Below are positions 56,174-63,323 of a stretch of DNA of 64,000 bases, piece by piece. Location: NCBI GenBank assembly GCA_026645415.1, contig JAPEVH010000006.1:1-64000 (forward strand), written 5' to 3'. Under the pieces are notes generated by a model, which saw nothing but the letters and a program-made list of their open reading frames with translations, did no database searches and was not told the DNA's origin. Position 1 is the first letter of the stretch, and each line of letters starts with the position of its first letter. Made by a program: the position numbers and the translations under genes. This stretch comes from Candidatus Electronema sp. (lineage in GTDB: Bacteria; Desulfobacterota; Desulfobulbia; Desulfobulbales; Desulfobulbaceae).

Positions 56174-57416
56174 TCCACTTGGTCAGGATATATTCGTAGG
56201 TGTCCATCACGGTGTTCCAAACTGCAACATTTTCAAAGCGTTTGATATAGGACCCACCAGTTCTAATGCTTCCTTGTTGGACAGAAATCTTGCCGTCAGT
56301 GCCTTGTAACGGCTCAGTAGCAGGCTTGCCTTCGTACCAATACTCCCATTCGGCCTTGGACATGAAATTACGTGACCGTTCTGGATTAGAAATATAATAG
56401 CCTTGCCGAGCAATGAACGCACCTGGCCAGCCCGAAAGCCACCAGTTCATGAAGGCGTAAGCTGCCTTTTGTCGTTCGCCAGTGCAAGCGCGAGACAAAC
56501 ACATCACTCCTTGCCAAGCCCGATAGCCTTCCTTGGGTGCAGCGTAGATACAGGGAATGCCCATACCATTAAGCGCACTCACGCCTGGCGAAAACATACT
56601 CTGAATTACGGTTTCACCAGAGGCCATAAGTTGGACTGAATGGGGCACAGAAGTCCAGACCCCGCGAAAATGGCCTTTTCGTTTTAAGCTGATAGCAATA
56701 TCAAAGAGTTGATCAACCTCTTCACGGCTCATGTTGCCTAGATCTTTGAAGGTCATTAACCCCTTGGCCTGCACTGCCAAGGCTAAATCAAAAATCCCTA
56801 TTTCTGGTGAGTTAACAATCGCTACTCGGCCATGCCAGCGTTCATCTAACAGCCAGCCCCAGCTTTCTGTCTTGTAGGGAATACCTTTGGGCACAACTGC
56901 GGAGTTATAGCCAAAGGAATCTACATTATGCACATAGGGCAAGAAGCTAATCTGCTGGGTTGGATGAGGGCCGATGTTGCCGTCCTGCTGCACATAGAGA
57001 ATTTTATTTGGCACATCACCAGCTCCCGGTTTGGCCTGTTCTGAGATGCGACCCAGCTTGCTGAGGCTATTGACTTCATGCCAGTATTTTAGTTTATGCG
57101 TATCAATAGGCTGGATGGTCTTGGCTTGCCAGAGCACCTTGATACTATTTGACCACTGTTCGTAGATATCAAAGGCCGTTGGGTCAGTTGCAGCCTTAAG
57201 TAACACTTCGGCATCGCCACTAGGGTAAAATTCTATCTTGATCCCTAAATCCTGTTCTGCTTGCTGCCGAATTGGCTCTAGCAAGGTGACATGGGTGCCA
57301 ATTACTTTGAGCGTTGGCTGAGAATTACCAGCATAAATAAGTTTGGGAAACGCAGCAGCAGCTAAGGCAGCAGTGCCAATTTTTCCACTTTGCTGGAGAA
57401 AGGTGCGGCGGTTCAT
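56154..57416 (-). CDS. Periplasmic solute-binding protein (PotD-like), probable sensor component
   Basis: 420 aa. Export signal begins MNRRTFLQQSG, a twin-arginine-type motif, and is cleaved near IYAGN. The mature protein is a class II binding protein: KVIGTHVTLLEPIRQQAEQDL, EQWSNSIKVLWQAK, WGWLLDERWHGRVAIVNSPE, KAAYAFMNWWLSG. It is related to polyamine/iron-type ABC binding proteins. No permease or ATPase gene is next to it; the neighbours are kinases. So it is inferred to be a dedicated ligand-presenting partner of the histidine kinase. First gene of that operon. Confidence 0.85.
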   Translation of the reverse strand: MNRRTFLQQSGKIGTAALAAAAFPKLIYAGNSQPTLKVIGTHVTLLEPIRQQAEQDLGIKIEFYPSGDAEVLLKAATDPTAFDIYEQWSNSIKVLWQAKTIQPIDTHKLKYWHEVNSLSKLGRISEQAKPGAGDVPNKILYVQQDGNIGPHPTQQISFLPYVHNVDSFGYNSAVVPKGIPYKTESWGWLLDERWHGRVAIVNSPEIGIFDLALAVQAKGLMTFKDLGNMSREEVDQLFDIAISLKRKGHFRGVWTSVPHSVQLMASGETVIQSMFSPGVSALNGMGIPCIYAAPKEGYRAWQGVMCLSRACTGERQKAAYAFMNWWLSGWPGAFIARQGYYISNPERSRNFMSKAEWEYWYEGKPATEPLQGTDGKISVQQGSIRTGGSYIKRFENVAVWNTVMDTYEYILTKWNEFVLA

Positions 57417-57512
57417 AGCTCACCTAGCAGGAAGTTGATCAGCAAAAAAACGCTTCTTATTTATTTTCCTAAAATAAGGAAGATCGTGCAAGGAAAAGGT
57501 GGGGCGCAGCGT

Positions 57513-58421
57513 TTAGCCACGGGGATGAAACTGCTCATGAGCAGCTTTAAGATGGCTTTTATCTACATGAGTGTAAATTTGGGTGGTCGAGATGTCAGAA
57601 TGACCGAGCATCATTTGGAGGGCGCGCAGGTCAGCTCCGCCTGCCAACATGTGCGTGGCAAAGGAGTGGCGCATTGTCTTGGGACTGACTGTCTTGCTAA
57701 TTCCGCGCTGGCGAGCCATTTCGCCAATGATCTGCCAAAAGCGGATGCGGGTCATAGCCTTGGCCTGTCTGGTGATGAAGAGAAAACGGCTGCTTTTCTG
57801 ACCTAGTAACAATGGGCGGCTCTGCTCTAAATAGGCAGCAATTCTCTGCCCAGCCTCCTCGTTAAAGGGAATTATGCGTTCCTTGCTCCCTTTACCAAAG
57901 ATACGGACAAAGCCGCCATTCAAGCTGCAATCTTGTACAGGTAAATTAACCAGCTCAGAAACTCGAATGCCAGTGGCATAAAGCAAATGCAGCATCGCAG
58001 TGTTTCGTAAGGTAAGAGGTTCCTCAATAGCATCCTCTGGAAGGGCCAGCAATAAATCTACCTCAGCAGGAGAGAGAAACTCTGGGAGTACACTGCCTAT
58101 TTTAGGTAGATCCACCTCAGCGGCTGGACTGATGGGTAATATTCCTTGAATAACCAGAAAATCAAAAAAGGAACGAAGAGCGGAAAGCCGTCGAGCATTA
58201 CTGCGGGCATTGAGCTTGCGGGTAAAGCAGTCTTTAAGAAAGGCTCGTACCTCAGCAGCCGTAATTTGCGCTGGGTTAACAATACCTTGTTCTTGCAGAA
58301 AACTAATAAAAAAACGGAGATCAGAACCGTAACTGTTGACCGTATTCCGAGAAAGCCTGCGCTGGACGGTCAGGTGACGGATAAAATGGTCAAGCTGGAG
58401 AGTAAGTTGGCAAGTTTCCAG
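57513..58421 (-). CDS. XerC/XerD-type tyrosine recombinase, CTG start inferred
   Basis: 302 aa if translated from CTG at 58421. The catalytic set R...K...H-x-x-R...H...Y is present: ATGIRVSELVNL, GKGSKERIIPF, SPKTMRHSFATHML, LGHSDISTTQIYTHV. The N-terminal SAM-like domain (RRLSRNTVNSYGSDLRFF) is also intact and in frame, so the gene is not truncated. But between that domain and the preceding stop (58490s) there is no ATG, GTG or TTG. A GTG at 58115 would lack the domain. CTG at 58421 gives normal family length, though it has no Shine-Dalgarno. Resolves chromosome dimers or related elements. Starts ~30 nt after the rpsU terminator. Confidence 0.75.
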   Translation of the reverse strand: METCQLTLQLDHFIRHLTVQRRLSRNTVNSYGSDLRFFISFLQEQGIVNPAQITAAEVRAFLKDCFTRKLNARSNARRLSALRSFFDFLVIQGILPISPAAEVDLPKIGSVLPEFLSPAEVDLLLALPEDAIEEPLTLRNTAMLHLLYATGIRVSELVNLPVQDCSLNGGFVRIFGKGSKERIIPFNEEAGQRIAAYLEQSRPLLLGQKSSRFLFITRQAKAMTRIRFWQIIGEMARQRGISKTVSPKTMRHSFATHMLAGGADLRALQMMLGHSDISTTQIYTHVDKSHLKAAHEQFHPRG

Positions 58422-58446
58422 AACAAAAAGATACGAAGGAAGGGGT

Positions 58447-58483
58447 GAAAGAAAAAGCCCTTGCCGCAGAGCGGCGGCAGGGC
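58447..58483 (-). terminator. Rho-independent terminator of rpsU
   Basis: On the minus strand GCCCTGCCGC...GCGGCAAGGGC forms a 10-bp GC-rich stem with one bulged base and a six-base loop, followed by TTTTTCTTTC. It lies 17 bp after the rpsU stop. Confidence 0.85.
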
Positions 58484-58499
58484 CAGAACAGCTAATACA

Positions 58500-58697
58500 C
58501 TAATAAGCTCGGTTTTTGAGCCGGTTGTACTTACGCAGCTTACGCAGAGCTTCAGCAGACTTACGGCGTTTTTTAATGCTTGGCTTCTCGTAGTATTCGC
58601 GCCGTTTCAGTTCTCGCTTAATGCCGTCGATTTGCAGCTTTTTCTTGAGCTGGCGGATGGCGTATTCAAGGTCTCCTTTGACTTCGACTTCAATCAT
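58500..58697 (-). CDS. rpsU: 30S ribosomal protein S21
   Basis: 65 aa, highly basic. MIEVEVKGDLEYAIRQLKKK, GIKRELKRREYYEKPSIKK and RRKSAEALRKLRK are the family pattern. Close to 70S platform, contacts the Shine-Dalgarno helix. Own terminator, and the nearest upstream gene is murJ, 113 bp away. AAAGGATGTG precedes the ATG. Confidence 0.97.
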   Translation of the reverse strand: MIEVEVKGDLEYAIRQLKKKLQIDGIKRELKRREYYEKPSIKKRRKSAEALRKLRKYNRLKNRAY

Positions 58698-58810
58698 GAA
58701 AAATCACATCCTTTGGTTGATGGCATGTCCCATCTACATATTCATCTTGTTGCTTATAAAAAAGAGCGATTACTATAATTTGCTCGTTGAGAACTGTCAA
58801 GAGCTTTGAA

Positions 58811-60406
58811 TCAATTTTTTATAAAGCGTTGCTTCATCTTATGAGTGATTTCTTCAAACTCTGGCAAACGGAGCAGATGTAGCGTGGCGGCGTGCAGCAG
58901 AGCAGCGGTACTGATCAGCACCGCAACTGCGATAAGCTGAGAGGGAATCGCACCGGCTAAGAGCGGCCGCAGCAGCAGCTTTAGCCCAATCAGTCCGCCT
59001 GCCATGACCATACTGGAAAGGAGGATTTTTGCGGTACCTTTGCCAAGATAACTGAGAGAAAAACCAGCCAGTTTTCGATGCAAGACAAAACCAAGAAAGA
59101 AAAAATTTAGCACCATAGAACAGGAGGTAGAAAGGGCAATGGCTCGGAAAGAAAGGAGATCAATAGTCAAGGTTATGAATAGAATATTGACAGCCACAGC
59201 AAGAAAAGAGCCGATTACCGGATACTTGGTGTTGTCAAGTGCATAGAAGACTGGCACCATGATTTTTACTGCTGAATAGGCAAAGAGGCCGCAGGCATAG
59301 CAGATCAGAGCTTGGGCAGTACGGGTCGTGTCTTGAGCCGTAAAAGCACCGTGCTCAAAGATCAGGCGGATGATTGGCTCTGCCAGCAAAATTAGGCCAA
59401 TTGCCGCTGGAATGGTGAGACTGAAAACCATAACCAAGGAAGAGGAAAAAGTCTGGCGCAGGCCGGGCAAATCTTTTTGTGCCGCATGACGAGCCAGCAC
59501 TGGCATGGCGGCAATCGAGAAAGCCACACCGAATACACCGATAGGAAGCTGTACCAAGCGGAAGGCGTAGTTGAGCCAAGAAACTGAGCCTTGTATGCAG
59601 GACGAGGCAAAATTGGTATTAACAAAGATGTTGATCTGGGTAGCGGACAGGCCAATTGTGGCGGGCAGCATCAGCCGGAGGATGCGGCGCAGGCCGGGAT
59701 CACGGAGATTAAGCATGGGCTGAAAGCGGAAACCGGTCTTGCGCAACGCAGGCAGCTGAATCAAAAGTTGGAACAGGCCGCCGCTTAACGTGCCCCACGC
59801 CATGCCGACAATCGCAGGTTGACCAAACTTGGGCAGCAACCAAGCCAAAGACACACCGCCGATGATCGAGCCAAGATTGAAAAAAGCAGAGGAGATGGCA
59901 GGAATAAAAAATTTGCCTTTGGTATTGAGCATCCCCATCACCACTGCGGCTAAGGCCACAAGGATGAGAAAGGGAAACATGATTCGGGTCATCATGGAGG
60001 TGAGGGCAGTTTTGCCTGCTACAGCAGCAAAATCCGGGGCCAGCAAACGGACGATTGGATCAGCAAATAGAATGCCAAGCAAAGTGAGAAGACTGAGAAG
60101 AATACTGATAAAGACGAGCACATTCGAGGCCAGCTGCCAGGTTGCCTCGCTACCTTTGTTGGTGTCATAATCAGAAAAAACCGTAACAAAGGCAGCAGAC
60201 AGCGCGCCTTCGCCAAACAAATCTCGAAGCAAATTAGGAATGCGGAAGGCAACGACAAAGGAATCATAAGCGTATCCAGCACCAAACAGCCCGGCAAAGA
60301 CCTGCTCTCGTACTAAACCAAGCACTCGACTGCACATCACAGCCCCGCTGACTGCGCCAGCAGAGCGGGCAATCTTCCCGGTTGAACTGCTTGCTTTCTC
60401 TGACAT
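58811..60406 (-). CDS. murJ: Lipid II flippase MurJ
   Basis: 531 aa, ~14 membrane helices. MOP family; N-terminal SRVLGLVREQVFAGLFGAGYAYDSFVVAFRIPNLLRDLFGEGALSAAF... is the strongly conserved MurJ signature, with the Arg residues of the central cavity. Moves lipid II for peptidoglycan synthesis. ATG at 60406. Its promoter should lie in 60407-60590, the gap shared with the divergent NTPase module. Confidence 0.96.
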   Translation of the reverse strand: MSEKASSSTGKIARSAGAVSGAVMCSRVLGLVREQVFAGLFGAGYAYDSFVVAFRIPNLLRDLFGEGALSAAFVTVFSDYDTNKGSEATWQLASNVLVFISILLSLLTLLGILFADPIVRLLAPDFAAVAGKTALTSMMTRIMFPFLILVALAAVVMGMLNTKGKFFIPAISSAFFNLGSIIGGVSLAWLLPKFGQPAIVGMAWGTLSGGLFQLLIQLPALRKTGFRFQPMLNLRDPGLRRILRLMLPATIGLSATQINIFVNTNFASSCIQGSVSWLNYAFRLVQLPIGVFGVAFSIAAMPVLARHAAQKDLPGLRQTFSSSLVMVFSLTIPAAIGLILLAEPIIRLIFEHGAFTAQDTTRTAQALICYACGLFAYSAVKIMVPVFYALDNTKYPVIGSFLAVAVNILFITLTIDLLSFRAIALSTSCSMVLNFFFLGFVLHRKLAGFSLSYLGKGTAKILLSSMVMAGGLIGLKLLLRPLLAGAIPSQLIAVAVLISTAALLHAATLHLLRLPEFEEITHKMKQRFIKN

Positions 60407-60437
60407 AATCTTCTTGACTCTGAACGATCTGGTTTAT

Positions 60438-60540
60438 GGTTATTGCTTGACTTGAAAGGGATTACGGAGCAGAATACAGCTCAACAGTCCCGACCGATGG
60501 TTGTTACCACTCTCGGCGCAAAAGAGGAAGACCTTTTCTG
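60438..60540. repeat. Direct repeat copy 1 flanking the NTPase module
   Basis: About 100 bp aligns with 63177-63276: shared blocks include TGCTTGACTTGAAA, GGAGCAGAAT and ATGGTTGTTACCA, with one 5-bp gap and scattered substitutions. It lies just before the three-gene module; the second copy lies just after it. Confidence 0.85.
60447..60475 (+). promoter_or_regulatory. Predicted sigma-70 promoter of the NTPase module
   Basis: TTGACT (60447-60452), 17-bp spacer, CAGAAT (60470-60475). The -35 is near consensus, the -10 matches four of six. Located 116 bp upstream of the first module ATG, inside repeat copy 1. The same boxes and spacing occur in copy 2. Confidence 0.6.
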
Positions 60541-60590
60541 CGCTCTTTGTTTGCCGAGGCCGGGCTAATCTTTTTCCACAGAAGAGCAAA

Positions 60591-60872
60591 ATGAGCGAAA
60601 CCGTGCAAATTGCCCTGATTATTGCCGTGGCGGTTGCTATGGTCTGCGGTATTGCATTTTTTGTGCTGAAGGACAAGCTCCGCAGCGGCAGCCTCAAGAT
60701 CAGCAAAGACTGCATTGAAGGCGGTGTGAAAACCCACGGGCCGTCTGTGACCAAAATCAGCGGTAACACGATCAAGGGCGACGGACACAAATTGACTGCC
60801 CACAACGGCGGTCAGATCGAGCAAAACAAGATTGACGGAAACAAAACCCAGTTAGATAGCATCAATCGCTGA
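60591..60872 (+). CDS. Small membrane protein with Gly/Asn-rich repeats
   Basis: 93 aa from ATG 60591 (GAAGAGCAAA before it). One N-terminal membrane helix, residues ~6-26 (IALIIAVAVAMVCGIAFFVL), then a positively charged boundary and a soluble tail of short repeats: KISKDCIEGG, KISGNTIKGDGHK, EQNKIDGNK. ISGN-x-I-x-G-x-G recurs in the next gene's product at residues 94-103. This looks like a beta-arch or amyloid-like segment, but no family was recognised. The tail should face the cytoplasm if the N-terminus is outside, which is not certain. First gene of the module, 9 bp from the next. Confidence 0.75.
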   Translation: MSETVQIALIIAVAVAMVCGIAFFVLKDKLRSGSLKISKDCIEGGVKTHGPSVTKISGNTIKGDGHKLTAHNGGQIEQNKIDGNKTQLDSINR

Positions 60873-60881
60873 TTCAACAAT

Positions 60882-61643
60882 ATGCTGGCGAATTATCACA
60901 AAGAACGGACTGCGTTTGCCCGCCTGTGGGAGCGGCAGTGCCGGGAGCGCATTCTGCTGCTGCGTGGACAAGTCGGCTACGGCAAGAGTAGTCTGTTGAC
61001 GCATTGCCGCCAAAGCGGGCCGGACAGCATCTTTCCTGTCTTTGTGAACTGCAAGCGGGATGGCATCAATCCCGCCGAGATATTTCGCCTTGCTGCCGTC
61101 CAAGTGGGCCGTGACAGATTCCCCGCTTTCAGCCAGTGTCTGCGCCAGCACAATGTGGAGATCAGCGGCAATCGGATTGAGGGCAGCGGCAACCAGATCA
61201 GCGTGGTGCTCGGCAGCGGCAGCGAGCAGGAGCGCAAAGAGCGGTTAGTCTGGCTGACTGATGCGTGGCTGCGCGACCTCAGCCAGCTTGACCGGCCCCT
61301 GCTTTTGGTTGTGGACACTTACGAAAAGGCCGGTGCTGATCTGCAAAGCTGGCTGCTCAGTGTCCTTGTCCTTCTGCCCCGCGCCTGCAAGCAGCTGCGG
61401 GTGGTGATTGCAGGGCAGGAGGTGCCCGACACCAACACCTGCGAAGAATGGGCCGACTGCTGCTGCGAGCACGAGCTGAAAGGCGTGCCAGAGGCGGAGC
61501 ATTGGCTGCCAGTGATCAAGGATCGGGGCTTCCGGGTGCCGGAAGAACCGCCGCTGATCTTCCTTTCCGGCATCTGCCGCGCTTTGGCAGGCAATCCGGC
61601 CAAGATATTGGAAGTCATAGAAACCTTTCCCCGTCTGCTCTGA
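60882..61643 (+). CDS. STAND-like P-loop NTPase
   Basis: 253 aa. Walker A RGQVGYGKSSLL (G29-K35-S36), Walker B LLLVVDTYEKA (D145, E148), a sensor-1-like strand VVIAGQE and a GNP motif (ALAGNPAKIL, ~237-240), the order seen in AP-ATPase/STAND proteins. Between Walker A and B, residues 93-116 (EISGNRIEGSGNQIS...GSGSEQE) interrupt the domain with a Gly/Asn-rich stretch resembling the tail of the upstream small protein. The winged-helix and sensor parts of a STAND protein are missing and seem to be supplied by the next gene. Soluble. 6 bp before the TPR gene. Confidence 0.75.
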   Translation: MLANYHKERTAFARLWERQCRERILLLRGQVGYGKSSLLTHCRQSGPDSIFPVFVNCKRDGINPAEIFRLAAVQVGRDRFPAFSQCLRQHNVEISGNRIEGSGNQISVVLGSGSEQERKERLVWLTDAWLRDLSQLDRPLLLVVDTYEKAGADLQSWLLSVLVLLPRACKQLRVVIAGQEVPDTNTCEEWADCCCEHELKGVPEAEHWLPVIKDRGFRVPEEPPLIFLSGICRALAGNPAKILEVIETFPRLL

Positions 61644-61649
61644 ATCAGC

Positions 61650-63095
61650 ATGTCCGATTATCAGAAATTTCTCGCCGAATTGCAAGCCTGCGACAATCAG
61701 GATAAACGTGAGCGGCTATCCCTGGACTTCAGTCTTGCCCGGCTGCCAGAGCAGATACAGGCCGCTGTGCAGGCCGCCGCCGTGCCGCGCTTTTTTGACC
61801 GCGCCTTTCTTAACGCCCTGCTTAATCAGCCGTTTGATGAAGAGCAATTTGCCGCGCTTATCGGCTTCTCGTACATTGAGCCGTATCCCGGCGAAGGGCG
61901 ATTCAATGTTCACGAGCGTAGTCGCAAGCTGCTGCAAGAAAAGCTCTGGCAGGAAGAAGAGACGTTGTACCGGGAAATCTCCAGCCGTGCTTTTGTTTAT
62001 TGCGAGAAGCAAGACCAAGACGATACGACGTGGCGGATTGAGACGGTATATCATCAGTTGATTGCCGAGCCGGAGAAGGGGGTGGGTAATCTCAACAACA
62101 CCTGTGTTGACTGGCTGAATCCGCCTCATTTCGCTTATGACAAAGCGGAGAGTCTGCTCCAAGCCGCACATGAACACCAAGAGATGAACCGACTAACTGA
62201 GAAAGTAACATGCTACCTTTTGCTCAATCAAGCGAAGGTGGATATCCGTTATGAGCGCAATCGCGAGGCAAAAGAAGCCTTGCAGAAAATTCGATTGGCC
62301 TCTATTCAAGATGATCATTATCTAAAGCGCGAAGGGCTTCTTTCCCTTGGTCGTGTACATTTTTATCTATCCGAATTCAACGATGCACAGCAGAGTTATG
62401 ATGAGGCTATGCCGCTGTGCCGAGAAAGCAAGGATCGTCTCTACAAGGCTAAGTATCTTCAAAATCTCGGAGATTTGCATCTTCGTCTTTTTGACTTTAA
62501 GAAGGCTCGGAGATATTATGACAAATCCTTGCCGCTGTTTAACCGAATTCAGTTAGAGCAAGCTCACTGTCTTCATGGTATTGGAGAAGTTCTTCTGCAC
62601 CTTTCAAAATTCAAAAAATCTCGGTCTTACTTCAGGAGTGCGCTTAAGTTGTACCAAAAAATAGGCGAACGGATGAGTGAGGCACACTGTATTTTGTCTC
62701 TTGGTAAGGCACATCTTGCTTGTTCTGAACTCCCGGAAGCGCAGCGGCAACTTGAAGAAGCCTTGCAACTTTACCGGAAAATAAATCACCAAAGAGGTGA
62801 AGCCAATTGTCTACAGTCATTTGGTGATTTATCCATAAAGACCGATGAGTTCATTGCTGCCAAGCAATATTATGATGAGGCATTAGATTTGGCTGAACAT
62901 ATCCATTGCCCAGAAGGCGTGGCCGAATGCTGGGAAGGCTTTGCCAAGCTGCATCAGGCGCAAGATCAACTTCAGCAGGCAGAGGAATGCTGGCGCAAGG
63001 CGGCGGAGATGTATCGCAACCTCGCCATGCCTCTGCGGGAAAAGTATTGCTTGGAGCAATTGAGCGGCGGGAACGTGGATCGCAACGGTCTGTAA
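61650..63095 (+). CDS. Winged-helix-like/TPR protein, partner of the NTPase
   Basis: 481 aa. Residues ~25-110 (LARLPEQIQAAVQAAAVP, FDEEQFAALIGFSYIEPYPG, FNVHERSRKLLQE) have the layout of the winged-helix domain that follows the NTPase in STAND proteins. From ~190 to the end there are seven or more TPR-like helix pairs (YLQNLGDLHLRLFDFKKARRYYDKSL, CLQSFGDLSIKTDEFIAAKQYYDEAL), built for ligand or protein recognition. So the ATPase and its sensor are split over two genes. Same strand, 6-bp gap, last gene of the module. Confidence 0.75.
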   Translation: MSDYQKFLAELQACDNQDKRERLSLDFSLARLPEQIQAAVQAAAVPRFFDRAFLNALLNQPFDEEQFAALIGFSYIEPYPGEGRFNVHERSRKLLQEKLWQEEETLYREISSRAFVYCEKQDQDDTTWRIETVYHQLIAEPEKGVGNLNNTCVDWLNPPHFAYDKAESLLQAAHEHQEMNRLTEKVTCYLLLNQAKVDIRYERNREAKEALQKIRLASIQDDHYLKREGLLSLGRVHFYLSEFNDAQQSYDEAMPLCRESKDRLYKAKYLQNLGDLHLRLFDFKKARRYYDKSLPLFNRIQLEQAHCLHGIGEVLLHLSKFKKSRSYFRSALKLYQKIGERMSEAHCILSLGKAHLACSELPEAQRQLEEALQLYRKINHQRGEANCLQSFGDLSIKTDEFIAAKQYYDEALDLAEHIHCPEGVAECWEGFAKLHQAQDQLQQAEECWRKAAEMYRNLAMPLREKYCLEQLSGGNVDRNGL

Positions 63096-63176
63096 AATAC
63101 TGCGGCCTCTGTCTGCTATAATGCTGAGGAACAGAGCAATTTTTACGCCGCTGCTGAGAAGAGCGGGGCAATTATT

Positions 63177-63276
63177 GGTTACTGCTTGACTTGAAAAGGA
63201 TTAGGGAGCAGAATAACAGCTTATCATCGGCAGATGGTTGTTACCATTCTCTGTGCAAAAAAGGACGCATTTTCCA
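63177..63276. repeat. Direct repeat copy 2, upstream of the EF-G-type gene
   Basis: Second copy of the ~100-bp repeat seen at 60438-60540, same orientation. Both start with GGTTA[TC]TGCTTGACTTGAAA. It occupies most of the 228-bp gap between the TPR gene and the EF-G-type gene. Confidence 0.85.
63186..63214 (+). promoter_or_regulatory. Predicted sigma-70 promoter of the EF-G-type gene
   Basis: TTGACT (63186-63191), 17-bp spacer, CAGAAT (63209-63214), identical boxes to the module promoter. It lies 110 bp before the ATG at 63324. Confidence 0.6.
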
Positions 63277-63323
63277 CCGTCTGCCTTAGATCAATATTTC
63301 AGCACCGGCTATCGGAGGCAGAT

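Noticed and set aside
58097-58282. 61-codon minus-strand frame near xer
   Set aside because: Different frame from the recombinase; the true N-terminal domain reads through this stretch.
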